This document shows, piece after piece, positions 1 through 9,217 of a stretch of DNA of 64,000 nt (position 1 is its first letter; each line of letters begins with the position of its first letter). The stretch is from CAVVYA01 sp963752345 (GTDB taxonomy: Bacteria > Pseudomonadota > Alphaproteobacteria > SMXQ01), in NCBI GenBank assembly GCA_963752345.1, contig CAVVYA010000017.1, forward strand, positions 383,657 through 447,656. Reading direction: 5' to 3'. The notes below the pieces were generated by a model that was given only the letters and a program-made list of their open reading frames with translations, was not told where the DNA came from and searched no databases. Made by a program: the position numbers and the translations under genes.

Positions 1-461
1 CGGGCGTGCCGGGCATCACCGGCGTGTGGAAGATGCCGGGCAGCGGCTCGCGGCTGATCAATGTGATCTCGATCAAGCAGCTCCATCCGGGCCACGCCAA
101 GATGGCCGGCCTGGTCGGCACCGGCTGTGGTTCGGCCGCCTTCTTCGGCCGCATGACGATCATCGTCGACGACGATATCGACATCACCGATCCGGCGGAA
201 GTCATGTGGGCGATGGCGACCCGCTGGGACCCCAAGACCCAGACCGACATCATCGACGACTGCTGGTCGGGCTATATCGACCCGGTGCTGTCGCCCGAGA
301 AGCGCGACGCCGAGAATCCGGTGAACTCGCGCATCATCATTTACGCCGTGCGGCCCTATCACTGGAAGGACCAGTTCCCGAAGGTCAACACGGTATCGAG
401 GGAATATGCCGAAGAAGTGCGCAAGAAATGGGCGGGCAAGCTGAACTTCCTGAAAAGCTGA
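1..461 (+). CDS. UbiD family decarboxylase, C-terminal part (truncated by window edge)
   Basis: The frame is open from the first base and ends with TGA at 459-461, so the window holds only the last ~152 residues. The sequence reads like the C-terminal half of UbiD-type prenyl-FMN dependent decarboxylases: a conserved ISIKQLHPGHAKMAGL block, then VDDDIDITDP and an ATRWDP segment, the usual order in the family. UbiD enzymes add or remove carboxyl groups on aromatic or alpha,beta-unsaturated acids in the cytoplasm and need prFMN from a UbiX partner, which is not seen here. Its place ahead of TTT binding proteins and Rieske oxygenases suggests an aromatic-acid substrate. Which acid cannot be told. 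The family call is secure; the N-terminus and true start are outside the window. Confidence 0.85.
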   Translation, partial: GVPGITGVWKMPGSGSRLINVISIKQLHPGHAKMAGLVGTGCGSAAFFGRMTIIVDDDIDITDPAEVMWAMATRWDPKTQTDIIDDCWSGYIDPVLSPEKRDAENPVNSRIIIYAVRPYHWKDQFPKVNTVSREYAEEVRKKWAGKLNFLKS

Positions 462-503
462 CCCGTCGTAACCGCACCGCGACTGAAATCTAGGGAGAGA
501 AAC

Positions 504-1551
504 ATGCAGGGAATGCACATCCTGAAGGGCGCTGTGCTTGGCCGCCGCCGGCATCGGCCTGGCGCATGGACGTCAGCACCGTTTCGGCGCAAGGCGTCGA
601 GGCTTTCTACAAGGACAAGATGGTCGACATGATCGTCGGCAGCGACGCCGCGACGGAATACACCCGCGATGCCCGCATGGTGTCCAGTATCTGACCAGAG
701 CACATCCCGGGAAATCCGCGGATCATCGTCAAGAACATGCCTGGTGCCTCGAGCATCAAAGCGGCGAACTATCTCTATCAGATCGCCGCCAAGGACGGGT
801 CCGTGCTCGGCGTGTTCAATAAGGCCATCCCGATGGCGGAGGCGACCAAGCTGCAGGGCGTCGCCTACAAGTCCGCCGAGTTCAACTGGCTGGGCAGCAT
901 GAGCCGCACCAATTCGCTGGTGGTGACCTGGAAGACCAGCGGCGTGGAAACCCTCGAAGACGCCAGGAAGCGCGAGATCACAATCGGCGCGCAGGGGCTT
1001 TCGGGCACCATGGCGGCTTACCCCTTCCTGTTGAACAGCTCGCAGGGCACCCGATTCAAGGTCGTCGCCGGATATCAGGGGAGCGCGGCGGTCAATCTCG
1101 CCATGGAGCGCGGCGAGGTCGGAGGGACGCGGAACCTATTCGTGGGACTTCTTCAAGTCCGACAACCAGGATTGGAAGACCAACAAGAAAATGAATTTCC
1201 TGGTACAGATCGGCCTCGAAAAGGAGCCCGACCTGCCCGACGTGCCGCTGCTGATCGATCTGGCCACGGACGAGACCCAGCGGGCGGTCTATCGGTTGCT
1301 TTCGGCCGACAGCATGATCGCGCGGCCGTTCCTCACCACCCCAGGCGTGCCCGCCGAGCGCGTCGCCGCTCTGCGCGCGGCCTTCGACAGGACGATGGTC
1401 GATCCGCGATTTCCTGCGCGACGCGGCGAAGAGCCACTCGGAGGTCAATCCGGTGTCGGGCGCGCGTGTCGAAGAGATCGTCAAGGCTATCGTCGAGACG
1501 CCGCCGGCCGTCGTCGAGCAGGCCAACCGATGGATGAGTCCGCCCAGGTAG
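504..1551 (+). pseudogene. TTT (Bug/TctC) substrate-binding protein, multiply frameshifted
   Basis: ATG at 504 follows a purine-rich site (gggagagaaac). Pieced together, three frames give a full TctC/Bug-type periplasmic binding protein: a signal-peptide-like start, EAFYKDKMVDMIVGS, a NMPGASSIKAANYLY block, the KDGSVLGVFN segment, TRFKVVAGYQG, and an ending VNPVSGARVEEIVKAIVETP with TAG at 1549-1551. The family captures carboxylates for TctAB permeases. Probable indels lie near 538 (+t), 565 (+c), 684 (a missing c), 697 (+a), 1121 (+g) and 1407 (+c). Between them the protein matches the family without stops, so this is either sequencing error or a very recent lesion. It precedes a second gene of the same family at 1744, suggesting duplication. 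No TctA/TctB lies beside it. Family certain; functionality doubtful. Confidence 0.8.
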
Positions 1552-1743
1552 TCGGTTCCGAAACGGGTGCTGGCGCCGGTGGAATCGCCATCTTGGGCCG
1601 CGCCATGGAGCTTCCACGCGGTTTTGATCGCATTTTGCTTGGCGGATACAGTCTCCCTGGTTAACGTGTGCGCCAGGCTTGGGAGAGAGCCGCAAAACAA
1701 TCGCGGCCGGGTTCACCATCCGCCAATCTCTGGGAGACTTACC

Positions 1744-2803
1744 ATGCAGAAGCCGTCGAATCTGCTCACGTTGCCGCTCGCCGGATTTGCCGCAGTGCTC
1801 CTGTTGTCGACCGCAGCGCAGGCGCAGTCGGTAGAGCAGTTCTATAAGGGCAAGACGGTCGTGGTTTACAGCGGCCATAGCGCATCGGGCGCCTACACGG
1901 CCTACGCCCGGATGCTCGAGCGCCACGTCGGCAAATATATGCCGGGCAAGCCGACTCTCGTGATGAAGATCATGGAAGGCGGCACCGGTCTGACGCTGGC
2001 CAACTGGCTCTATAATGTGGGGCCGAAGGATGGCACCGCCTTCGGCATCTTCCACGAGCGCATGGGGCTCGAGCCCCTCGTCGCGCCCGCAAGGCACACA
2101 GTTCGACGGTCGCCAGTTCACCTGGATCGGCAGCATGGCCAAGCAGACCAGCGTCTGCTTCACCTGGCAGGATTCGAAGGTCAAGACGGTCGAGGACGCC
2201 AAGACGATCTCCATCCCGGTGGGCTCGGATGCCGCCGCGGCGTCGGATTCGGTCATGCCACGCATGATGAATGCCATGCTCGGCACCAAGTTCCAGATCA
2301 TTCGCGGCTATTCCGGCGGCGATCTCATGCTGGCCGTCGAGCGCGGCGAGGTGCAGGGACGGTGTGGCTTCGGCTGGGCGAGCCTGAAGGCGACCAAGCC
2401 GGACTGGATCCAGAACAAGAAGATCAACATCCTCGCGCAATTCTCCTTTAAGCCGCATCCCGAATTGCCCGATGTGCCGATCATGATGGATATGGTGAGC
2501 AAGCCGGAAGACAAGCGCGCGCTGCAACTCATCTTCGCCACCCAGGAAATGGGCCGGCCGTTCGCCGCGCCTCCGGGCATCCCGGCCGACCGCGCGGCGG
2601 CCTTGCGCCAGGCGTTTCAATCGGCGCTCAAGGATTCCGAGCTTCAGGCCGAGGCGAAGAAGCAGAATCTCGAGATCGATCCGATCAGCGGCGAGGAGAT
2701 CACCAAGCTTCTGGTCGACCTGTACGAGACGCCGAAAGACATCGTCGAGCGTGTCAACGGCTTCCGTCAGGGCAAGGCCGGCGAGAAGGAAATCGCGAAG
2801 TAA
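1744..2803 (+). pseudogene. TTT (Bug/TctC) substrate-binding protein, one frameshift
   Basis: ATG at 1744 follows TGGGAGACTTACC. The N-terminus is a good Sec signal peptide (MQKPSNLLTLPLAGF..., cleavage near AQA-QSVEQFYKGK), so the product is periplasmic. The mature part has the TctC landmarks: YKGKTVVVYSG, an AYTAYARMLERHVGKYMPG segment, GPKDGTAFGIF, TKFQIIRGYSGG and a C-terminal ETPKDIVERVN helix. A single inserted base near 2089-2090 (codons ...GCG CCC then g then CAA GGC) moves the frame by +1; the second half runs intact to TAA at 2801-2803. Restored length is about 352 residues, normal for the family. It is a paralogue of the gene at 504 and probably binds a related aromatic or short-chain carboxylate, which is inference from the neighbours only. 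Confidence 0.85.
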
Positions 2804-2941
2804 GAATCGGCGCGCGGGGAAGGGGAGTCGATGAAGACTCTCCTCCCGCGCGGCTAAACAATAGCGGTCCACGGCGCTCGGATCGCAGGTGAGCCGGTGG
2901 CTTTAGGGAGGGGCGGCGCCCGCAGCCGCCGTTATGAATCG

Positions 2942-3916
2942 GTGAATGACGCACGGCCGCTGACCCTTTCCCTGTCCAACATGCGTTACGACGTGACTCT
3001 GCCGCTGGTGGACGGCCGCATCACGGCGGACGGCGTGCAGCTAAAACCCGTCAAGACATCGTCCATGGTCACGCGCGACATGCCGCAGTTGCGCCAGGGC
3101 GATTTCGGCCTGTGGGACCTCAATGTCGGGTTCTGGCTGCCTGCCATCGAAGCGGGCTGGGATCTGGTGGCGCTGCCTGTCTTTCCCAAGCGCAAATCGG
3201 CGCTGCAATTCGTCTTCTGCCGCGCGGACGCGCATATCCATACGCCACGCGACCTCGAGGGCAAGCGCATCGGCACCCGGCAATACCGTACCGCCGTCAC
3301 CCTGTGGGTGCGCGGACTGCTGCGCGACCATTACCATGTGGACCTGGCCGCCCTGCGCTGGTTCGTCCAGGTCAAGGATGTCTTTCCGCATCATGACCCG
3401 AAGGCGCACATCACCTACGTCGAGGACAAGCGCACCATGGTCGACGCGCTGCTGGCGGGCGACGTGGACGCGATTGTCACCGATATTTCGGACGCGGCCT
3501 TGTTCGACCGGCTGGAAAGCGATCCCGCGATCACGCGGCTGTTTCCCGAATACCCGACGACCGATCTCGCGCTCTATCGCGAGACTGGGATCTATCCGCC
3601 CATGCATGTGATGGTGATGAGCGGCAAGCTCGACCGCGAAAATCCCGGGCTTGCCGGGCGCCTCTACGGCGCGTTCGAAAAATCCAAGGCCATGGCCTAC
3701 GATGAGATCGCCGGCGACCGCGCCGGCTTCTCGGTGGTCTACCTGCGCGAGCGCTTCAAGGAGCAGCAAGAACTGTGGGGTGATCCCTGTGCCTATGGCA
3801 TCAAGGCGAACCGGGCGATGATTGACGCCTTCCTGCGCTATAGTCACGAGCAGGGCGCCACCCAGTCCCTGCTGCCCTACGAACGGATCTTCGCCACGGG
3901 CACGTTGGAGAGCTGA
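2942..3916 (+). CDS. 4,5-dihydroxyphthalate decarboxylase-like / binding-fold protein
   Basis: I start this at GTG 2942 (MNDARPLTLSLSNMRYD), because the family begins with a LTLSLSNYDRT-like strand and the frame further upstream looks non-coding. It gives 324 residues without a signal peptide or membrane segment. The fold is that of type II periplasmic binding proteins, but bacterial 4,5-dihydroxyphthalate decarboxylase (Pht5) and relatives share it and are cytosolic. Visible landmarks are PVFPKRKSALQFVFC, the DLEGKRIGTRQYRTAVTLW block that follows it, and ISDAALFDRLESDP. In phthalate degradation Pht5 converts 4,5-dihydroxyphthalate to protocatechuate. A Rieske oxygenase follows 40 bp downstream and LigJ/LigK-like enzymes lie further on, which fits that route. 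A true binding protein for an ABC system cannot be excluded. Confidence 0.6.
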   Translation: MNDARPLTLSLSNMRYDVTLPLVDGRITADGVQLKPVKTSSMVTRDMPQLRQGDFGLWDLNVGFWLPAIEAGWDLVALPVFPKRKSALQFVFCRADAHIHTPRDLEGKRIGTRQYRTAVTLWVRGLLRDHYHVDLAALRWFVQVKDVFPHHDPKAHITYVEDKRTMVDALLAGDVDAIVTDISDAALFDRLESDPAITRLFPEYPTTDLALYRETGIYPPMHVMVMSGKLDRENPGLAGRLYGAFEKSKAMAYDEIAGDRAGFSVVYLRERFKEQQELWGDPCAYGIKANRAMIDAFLRYSHEQGATQSLLPYERIFATGTLES

Positions 3917-3958
3917 ACGAGCGCTCGGCGCTTCAGTTGCGGCGATCAGGAGACCATC

Positions 3959-5175
3959 ATGCTGTCGCGTGAGAACAACGACCTTCTGACCCTGACCGGC
4001 CCCGGCTACGCCGATGGGCGATCTGATTCGGCGCTATTGGATTCCCGCGCTGCTGTCGGAGGAAATCGCCGAGCCCGACGGCCCGCCGGTGCGCGTCGGG
4101 CTGCTCGGCGAGGAACTGGTGGCATTCCGCGACAGCCAGGGCCGCATCGGCCTGCTCGGCGAGCATTGCCGCCATCGCGGCGTCTCGCTGTTCTTCGGCC
4201 GCAATGAAGAGTGCGGCCTGCGCTGCATCTATCACGGCTGGAAGTTCGATGTGGACGGCCACGTGGTGGAGATGCCGGCCGAGCCCGACGATACGCTGGT
4301 GCGCCAGGGCGTGACCCATACCGCCTATCCGACCGTGGAAGCGGCCGGCGTGGTCTTCGCCTATCTCGGCCCCCGCGACAAGATGCCGCTGTTTCCCGCC
4401 TACGACTGGATCGCAGCGGCCGGCTTCGCACACCTATGTCACGAAGTCGTTCCAGGAGTGCAATTATTTGCAGGGGCTCGAAGGCGAATGCGATTCGTCG
4501 CATCTGTCGTTCCTGCACCGGGTGTTGCGCGGACCGGGCAGCAACCGGCCGATCTTCACCAGCGTCAATCCGCGCTACGAGATCGAGAAGACCGACTTCG
4601 GCCTGCGCCTGATCGCCACGCGCTCCCTCGGCGACGACGAGGACTACGTGCGCATCTCCAGCTTCGTCATGCCGGTCACCTGCGTGGTGCCGGCACGCAA
4701 CAAGGAAGCGCATATCTATGTGCCGATCGACGACACCCACAGCTGGCGTTACGATCTCGGCTATCTCGACCGGCCACTCAACGACGACGACCGGGCGAAC
4801 AGCCGCGCCCACGATCTCGGCCCCGGCTACCGCAAGCTCGCCAATATCGGCAACGATTACCTGCAGGACCGCGCCAAGCAGCGGAGCGAGAATTTCAGCG
4901 GCATGGCCAGCTTCCTGACCCACGATTCCTGCGTCACCGAAACCATGGGGCCGCGCTTCGACCGCTCCCAGGAATATCTCGGCTTCAGCGACCAGGGTGT
5001 CGTCGCGGTGCGCAACCTGCTGCTGAAGACCGCCAAGGACCTGCAGGCCGGCAAGGCGCCGCCGCACCTGGTCCATGACGCGGCGCGGAATCGTTTCCCG
5101 CAGATCGATACGTTCGACATCACGGTACCGCGTGGCCAGGACTGGCGCGCCAGATTTCCGCAGCTTTACGGGTGA
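3959..5175 (+). pseudogene. Rieske aromatic-ring oxygenase alpha subunit, two frameshifts
   Basis: ATG at 3959 opens MLSRENNDLLTLTGPG, the usual start of phthalate 4,5-dioxygenase-type Rieske oxygenases. The Rieske 2Fe-2S ligands are plain: C-R-H, then C-I-Y-H in RCIYHGWKFD. The catalytic domain shows the mononuclear iron signature DSSHLSFLHR. Single inserted t residues at about 4007 and 4425 shift the frame by +1 each time; both follow a GGC codon. Removing them restores GPGTPMGDLIRRYW and AAGSHTYVTKSFQE, giving about 404 residues, normal for the family. The enzyme would hydroxylate an aromatic acid with O2 and electrons from a reductase not found in this window. It overlaps the start of the aldolase gene downstream (TGA 5173-5175, GTG 5172), indicating translational coupling. 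Substrate unknown. Confidence 0.85.
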
Positions 5176-6032
5176 GCGAATTGTCCAAGTATCCAGACCA
5201 CGACCATGGCGACGGCAAGAACCACGGCCACGACCATAGCCATGACCATCTGCACGATCATCGGCATACGCCGCCGAAGGCGCCCGCGCAGTCCCTGAGC
5301 ACGCTGGAGGCCGATCTCAAGATCGCCTCCACCATTTTGGAATGGGAGTCGGGCGACATCTTCGGTCATGTCGGCGTGCGCATGCCGGGTGGCGAGGGCG
5401 TCGCCTGCAAGCTGTTCCGCCCGGCGGGCCAGTACCAGGGCGAGGAAGACTGGCTGGTGCATTTCGACTACCGCGGCAGGAAGATCGGCGGCATCGGCAC
5501 GCCGCCCTTCGAATCGCCGATCTATACCGAGGTGTTCAAGCGCCGGCCGGACGTCACGGCGATCGCCCATACCCATTCGCCGGCCTGCGTCGCCATGAGC
5601 CTGGCCGACAAGACGCTGTGCGCCATCCATATGCAGTCGGCCAAGCTGGACTACGGCGTGCCGGTCTATCCGCGGCCGATCCATATCAAGGACGACGACG
5701 AGGGCTCCGAGCTGGCGGAGATGCTGGGCGCGGGAAAAGCGGTGCTGATCAAAGGCCATGGCGTGGTCACGGTCGGCAACAGCATCGACGAGGCCTGCAT
5801 GAACGCCATGTATCTCGAGCGCACGGCGAAGATCCAGGGCCTCGCCATGACGCTGGGCTTCACCGGCCCGACCAAGGAATTCATGGACGAAATCCTCGAA
5901 AGCCGCCGCCGGCTGCTCGCCAAGGAAGACGCCACCGAAAGCCGCGGCGCGCGCGGCGGCTATTCCAACGAATGGGTTTACTACAAGAACAAGATCAAGC
6001 GCGGCGAGCTGTGGACGCGCGGCTGGAGCTGA
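5172..6032 (+). CDS. Class II aldolase/adducin family protein with His-rich N-terminus
   Basis: GTG at 5172 overlaps the stop of the Rieske gene by 4 bp, so the two are coupled. The 286-residue product has the class II aldolase fold: a metal-site motif HTHSPACVAMS, then KGHGVVTVGNS, the usual Zn ligand region. Relatives are fuculose/ribulose-phosphate aldolases and decarboxylases of hydroxy-aromatic acids. The odd part is residues 9-32, which contain ten histidines in alternation with D/G/N (DHDHGDGKNHGHDHSHDH), like nickel or zinc storage tails in metallochaperones. This is not part of the fold and may load the metal. The gene is intact although its upstream neighbour is broken. Function beyond a metal-dependent C-C lyase or decarboxylase is inference. 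Confidence 0.8.
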   Translation: MSELSKYPDHDHGDGKNHGHDHSHDHLHDHRHTPPKAPAQSLSTLEADLKIASTILEWESGDIFGHVGVRMPGGEGVACKLFRPAGQYQGEEDWLVHFDYRGRKIGGIGTPPFESPIYTEVFKRRPDVTAIAHTHSPACVAMSLADKTLCAIHMQSAKLDYGVPVYPRPIHIKDDDEGSELAEMLGAGKAVLIKGHGVVTVGNSIDEACMNAMYLERTAKIQGLAMTLGFTGPTKEFMDEILESRRRLLAKEDATESRGARGGYSNEWVYYKNKIKRGELWTRGWS

Positions 6033-6042
6033 AAAGCCTGAC

Positions 6043-7761
6043 TCAGCGTCCGCGGATGCCGATGCGCAGGCCGAACAGGCGGGCGAGCAGCGCGACGCCG
6101 GTGCTGACGACGATGATGATGACCGAGACCACGGCGGCGATCTCGTAGCGTCCGTCCACCATGTAGTCGAGCTGGAGCAGGGCGAGCGTGCGCGTCTCGT
6201 TGGTCGAGAGCAGCGCCACGGTGGCGACGTCGCGCGCCGCGGTGACGAAGACCACCACGCCGACCAGGATCAGCACGGGGATGACGATCGGCAGCACGAC
6301 ACGCCAATAGGTCGTCCACCAGGTCGCGCCCAAAACCCGCGCCGCCTCTTCCAACTCGGCGCCGAGCTGGATCATGTTGCTCTTGATGATCTGGGTGCCG
6401 AGCGTCATGTGGCTCGCCACCGTGGCGATGATCAGCAGCCAGATGGTGCCGTAGAGCGGATGGAACAGCGAGTGGCCGAGGAAGACATAGAGCAGGCCGA
6501 TGCCGAGCAGGATGCCCGGGATGGCGAACGGCAGCCACGACAGGAAATCGAGCACGGCGCGGCCGGCGTATTTGCTGCGCACGGTGAAATAGGCGATCAG
6601 CGAGAACAGCACGATGGCCACGAGCGCCGCGCCGAACGACATGAGCAGCGTATTGCCGAGCGAGCGCAGGAAAATCTCGTCGTGCAGCACGGCGCCCCAG
6701 TGCGCCCAGGTCCACGGCTGGGGGATCTCGAAGAATCCGAACAGCTTCATGAACGTGGCGACGCCGAGAAACACCAGCGGGATGAGCGTGAGTATGACCA
6801 CCACCAGCACGACGAAGGCGAAAGCGACGTAGCGCCAGGGCCCGAGGCTCGTCGGCTGCACCTGCACGCGGCCGGTGACGGTGGTGTATTGCCGGCGCGA
6901 GATCAGCCAACGCTGCATGATGATGAGCGGCAGAATGAGGCAGAGCCCGATGGTGGCGAGCGCCGAGGCCGGCGCGAACTGCGGCGGCTCCTGGGAAACC
7001 AGCCCGTAGATCTTGGTGCCATAGACGTAGAAGTGGAAGGGCGGGCCGAGCACCAGTTCGATCTCGAGCGCCTGCATGGAGCGGATCATGACCATGAGCA
7101 GCACGACCAGAATGGCCGGAGTCATGATCGGCACCACCACGCGAAACAGCATGGTGGCGCGGCTCGCGCCGGAGATACGCGCGGCTTCTTCCAAGGCCGC
7201 ATCCATGTTGCGGAAGCCGGGCGTCAGCAGCATGACCTTGACGGCGATCGCGTTGGTGCCGAGGTGGGCCCAGACGATGCCCCAGAACGAATAGATGTTG
7301 AACGGCGGCTGGTCGACGAACGGCAGCATCATGGCGAGCTTGTTGAGCACGCCATATTGCGGATCGAGGCACAGGATCCAGCCGAGCGTCACGGACAGTG
7401 TCGGCAGGAAGAAGGCGATCCAGAACATGAATTCCAGGAAGTCGCGTCCCGGCATGTCGGTACGCGCCACGAGCCAGGCGATCACGATGGAGGTGGGTAG
7501 AGCGATGGCCTGTATGGCGAACAGGAGCTTAATGGAGTTGCCCACCGATGCCATCATGCCGGGCTCGGTGAGGGCGAGTCGCCAGCCCTGCCAGGTGAAA
7601 CGGAAGGCATCGCCGGGCACGCCGGCCTGGAAGCTGTAAGTGATCAGCAACAGCAGGGGATAGAGCACGAAGAAGGCGACGATGAGCAACACCACGGCGA
7701 ACAGAATCGCCTGGAACTCCAGCCGCAAGCGGCGCGGCCGTGGTGCGGAGGGCACTGGCAC
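6043..7761 (-). CDS. ABC transporter permease, two fused permease domains (iron(III)-type)
   Basis: This 572-residue integral membrane protein carries two permease units in tandem, each with several hydrophobic helices and an EAA loop: the first around LEEAARISGASRATMLFRVV, the second around LEEAARVLGATWWTTYWRVV. This is the FbpB/ThiP-like layout used by iron(III), thiamine and phosphonate importers of the binding-protein dependent type. It lies 75 bp after a matching binding protein gene at 7837-8994 on the same strand, so the two should form one transcription unit. No ATP-binding subunit is found next to them, so it must be supplied from elsewhere or the set is incomplete. It ends 10 bp from the convergent aldolase gene. 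Substrate is unknown; in a catabolic region an organic acid is as likely as iron. Confidence 0.85.
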   Translation of the reverse strand: MPVPSAPRPRRLRLEFQAILFAVVLLIVAFFVLYPLLLLITYSFQAGVPGDAFRFTWQGWRLALTEPGMMASVGNSIKLLFAIQAIALPTSIVIAWLVARTDMPGRDFLEFMFWIAFFLPTLSVTLGWILCLDPQYGVLNKLAMMLPFVDQPPFNIYSFWGIVWAHLGTNAIAVKVMLLTPGFRNMDAALEEAARISGASRATMLFRVVVPIMTPAILVVLLMVMIRSMQALEIELVLGPPFHFYVYGTKIYGLVSQEPPQFAPASALATIGLCLILPLIIMQRWLISRRQYTTVTGRVQVQPTSLGPWRYVAFAFVVLVVVILTLIPLVFLGVATFMKLFGFFEIPQPWTWAHWGAVLHDEIFLRSLGNTLLMSFGAALVAIVLFSLIAYFTVRSKYAGRAVLDFLSWLPFAIPGILLGIGLLYVFLGHSLFHPLYGTIWLLIIATVASHMTLGTQIIKSNMIQLGAELEEAARVLGATWWTTYWRVVLPIVIPVLILVGVVVFVTAARDVATVALLSTNETRTLALLQLDYMVDGRYEIAAVVSVIIIVVSTGVALLARLFGLRIGIRGR

Positions 7762-7836
7762 GGCAGTCGGATTGCTGATCGAGATGGACTTAACTCCGCA
7801 CTGGCATCGTTCCGCGGCGCACGCAGGTCTTACTGT

Positions 7837-8994
7837 TCACTGCCTTTCGGCATCTCCGCCTCGAATGACTTCCTTGGCAATCTCGATGGCGCGTTCGCGC
7901 TTGGGAACCGCAGCTTCGTCCTGGCCCTTGAAGTAATTGGGCCCGGCCTTCTCAAGCGTGGCGCGCGCCTGCTGGCACAGATCGATGCACGGCGCGTCGA
8001 GTCGCCGGCTGGTGCGCGGCACCTGCGTCCATTTGGTCTGGCCGTCCTGCGATATCAGCCAGTTGATGTAGAGCGCGGCGGCATTGGGATGGGGCGCGCG
8101 GTCGACCAGCGAGACGGAGCCGAAACCCGGCGTCATTTGCACCTTCTCGTCCGGCGGCACGGGAATTGGCGACAGGTTCTTGGCCAGGCCTTGTTCCTTG
8201 AAGATCGTGAATTCGTCGAACCCGGTGCCGAACACGATGGGATAGCGCCCGCGCACCAGCCATTCCGCCGCCTGGCGGCGGTTGTCGGTCACGGTGACAT
8301 TGTGCGCGTAGATCTTGCGCAGGAAGTCCTCGCCGTAGTTGACCAACAGGCCGAGCGAACTGCCGTTGCCCGACCCGCCTCGGCGCGGCTCGTCGAACAG
8401 GATCTTGCCGGCGAACTTCGGCTTGAGCAGGTCTTGGACCGATTTGACTTCGTCTTTGGAGACGAAATCCCAGTTGATCCACGCGGTTTCCTGAATGCCG
8501 GCATCGAAGGCGTAGTTATATTTCTTCTCGTAATCCATCCAGCCGTCGGCGAAGCCATGCACCCATTTGCTGTCGTCCGTATTCTCGGGCAGCAGGATCG
8601 GTGGCAGGGGGGCGAGCACGCCGCGCGGCATCAATTGCGCCAAGATGGTCGCCGGCCCGCCGATCCACACGTCCCACATGAAGAGATTGGCCTCCCGCTC
8701 GCGAAACAGCTTGGGGACGGCTGTGCGGTTATTGGCGCCGCTGTACTCGACCCGGATGCCGGGGTGGCTTTCCTCGAAGCCCTTGGAGAGCAGCTTTTCG
8801 TACTGCCGGCCGGGCGCGCCGTGGACGATGACGAGGCCTTCGGCCTGGGCGGCTTTGAGCAGCGCCGCCTTGTCGGGCGCCGCTTCGGCCATGGAACTCG
8901 CGAGGGCAACGGCCGCGAGCACGGTCAAAAATCGGTGGAACGGCAGTCGAGCCGCAGCGCCTAACAGCAGCCGGAGCATGGTGGGCCTCCCCAA
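7837..8994 (-). CDS. ABC transporter extracellular solute-binding protein
   Basis: The 385-residue product begins with a basic stretch, a hydrophobic core (FLTVLAAVALASSMAEA) and a likely cleavage site after AEA, so it is secreted to the periplasm. The mature part matches the iron(III)/putrescine-like binding-protein class: AAQAEGLVIVHGAPGRQYEK, a WDVWIGGPATILAQ segment, DLLKPKFAGKILFDEPRR and AAALYINWLISQDGQTKW. The permease gene follows on the same strand. A LysR gene is divergent on the other side; the shared ~220-bp gap has a perfect dyad at 9073-9085. A start a few codons later (MLRLLLG) is also possible. Related binding proteins sit at 13050 and 54347 but are frameshifted. Confidence 0.85.
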   Translation of the reverse strand: MGRPTMLRLLLGAAARLPFHRFLTVLAAVALASSMAEAAPDKAALLKAAQAEGLVIVHGAPGRQYEKLLSKGFEESHPGIRVEYSGANNRTAVPKLFREREANLFMWDVWIGGPATILAQLMPRGVLAPLPPILLPENTDDSKWVHGFADGWMDYEKKYNYAFDAGIQETAWINWDFVSKDEVKSVQDLLKPKFAGKILFDEPRRGGSGNGSSLGLLVNYGEDFLRKIYAHNVTVTDNRRQAAEWLVRGRYPIVFGTGFDEFTIFKEQGLAKNLSPIPVPPDEKVQMTPGFGSVSLVDRAPHPNAAALYINWLISQDGQTKWTQVPRTSRRLDAPCIDLCQQARATLEKAGPNYFKGQDEAAVPKRERAIEIAKEVIRGGDAERQ

Positions 8995-9072
8995 TTTTGC
9001 GCGGGCCTTTTTTTGTTAATACCTTGAGCCCGCAAGGCTTTTTCGCGGGACGCGCGTGTTCCGCAGAGCCCA

Positions 9073-9085
9073 TTATCAATGATAA
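9073..9085. promoter_or_regulatory. Candidate LysR-type operator (T-N11-A dyad)
   Basis: TTATCA-A-TGATAA is a perfect 6+1+6 inverted repeat and also fits the T-N11-A rule for LysR-type regulator boxes. It lies in the intergenic space between the divergent binding-protein gene (start 8994) and the LysR gene (start 9218), where such an operator is expected. The match is seen directly; binding by the neighbouring regulator is inference. Confidence 0.55.
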
Positions 9086-9217
9086 AAGTCGCCAAATGTC
9101 AATCAGATGCGTCCGGGTACGGGGCGTCGGCGCGGGCCGTCCGTCCGCGTAATTCGCTGCCGTGGTCTGGGGGCCGTGCTATGCTGGAAGCATTATAAAA
9201 ACCATGGGTTTGGCCGA

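Noticed and set aside
6409..7500. Plus-strand frame of 363 codons opposite the ABC permease
   Set aside because: Low-complexity mirror of a membrane protein on the other strand; the permease has two EAA loops and transmembrane pattern.
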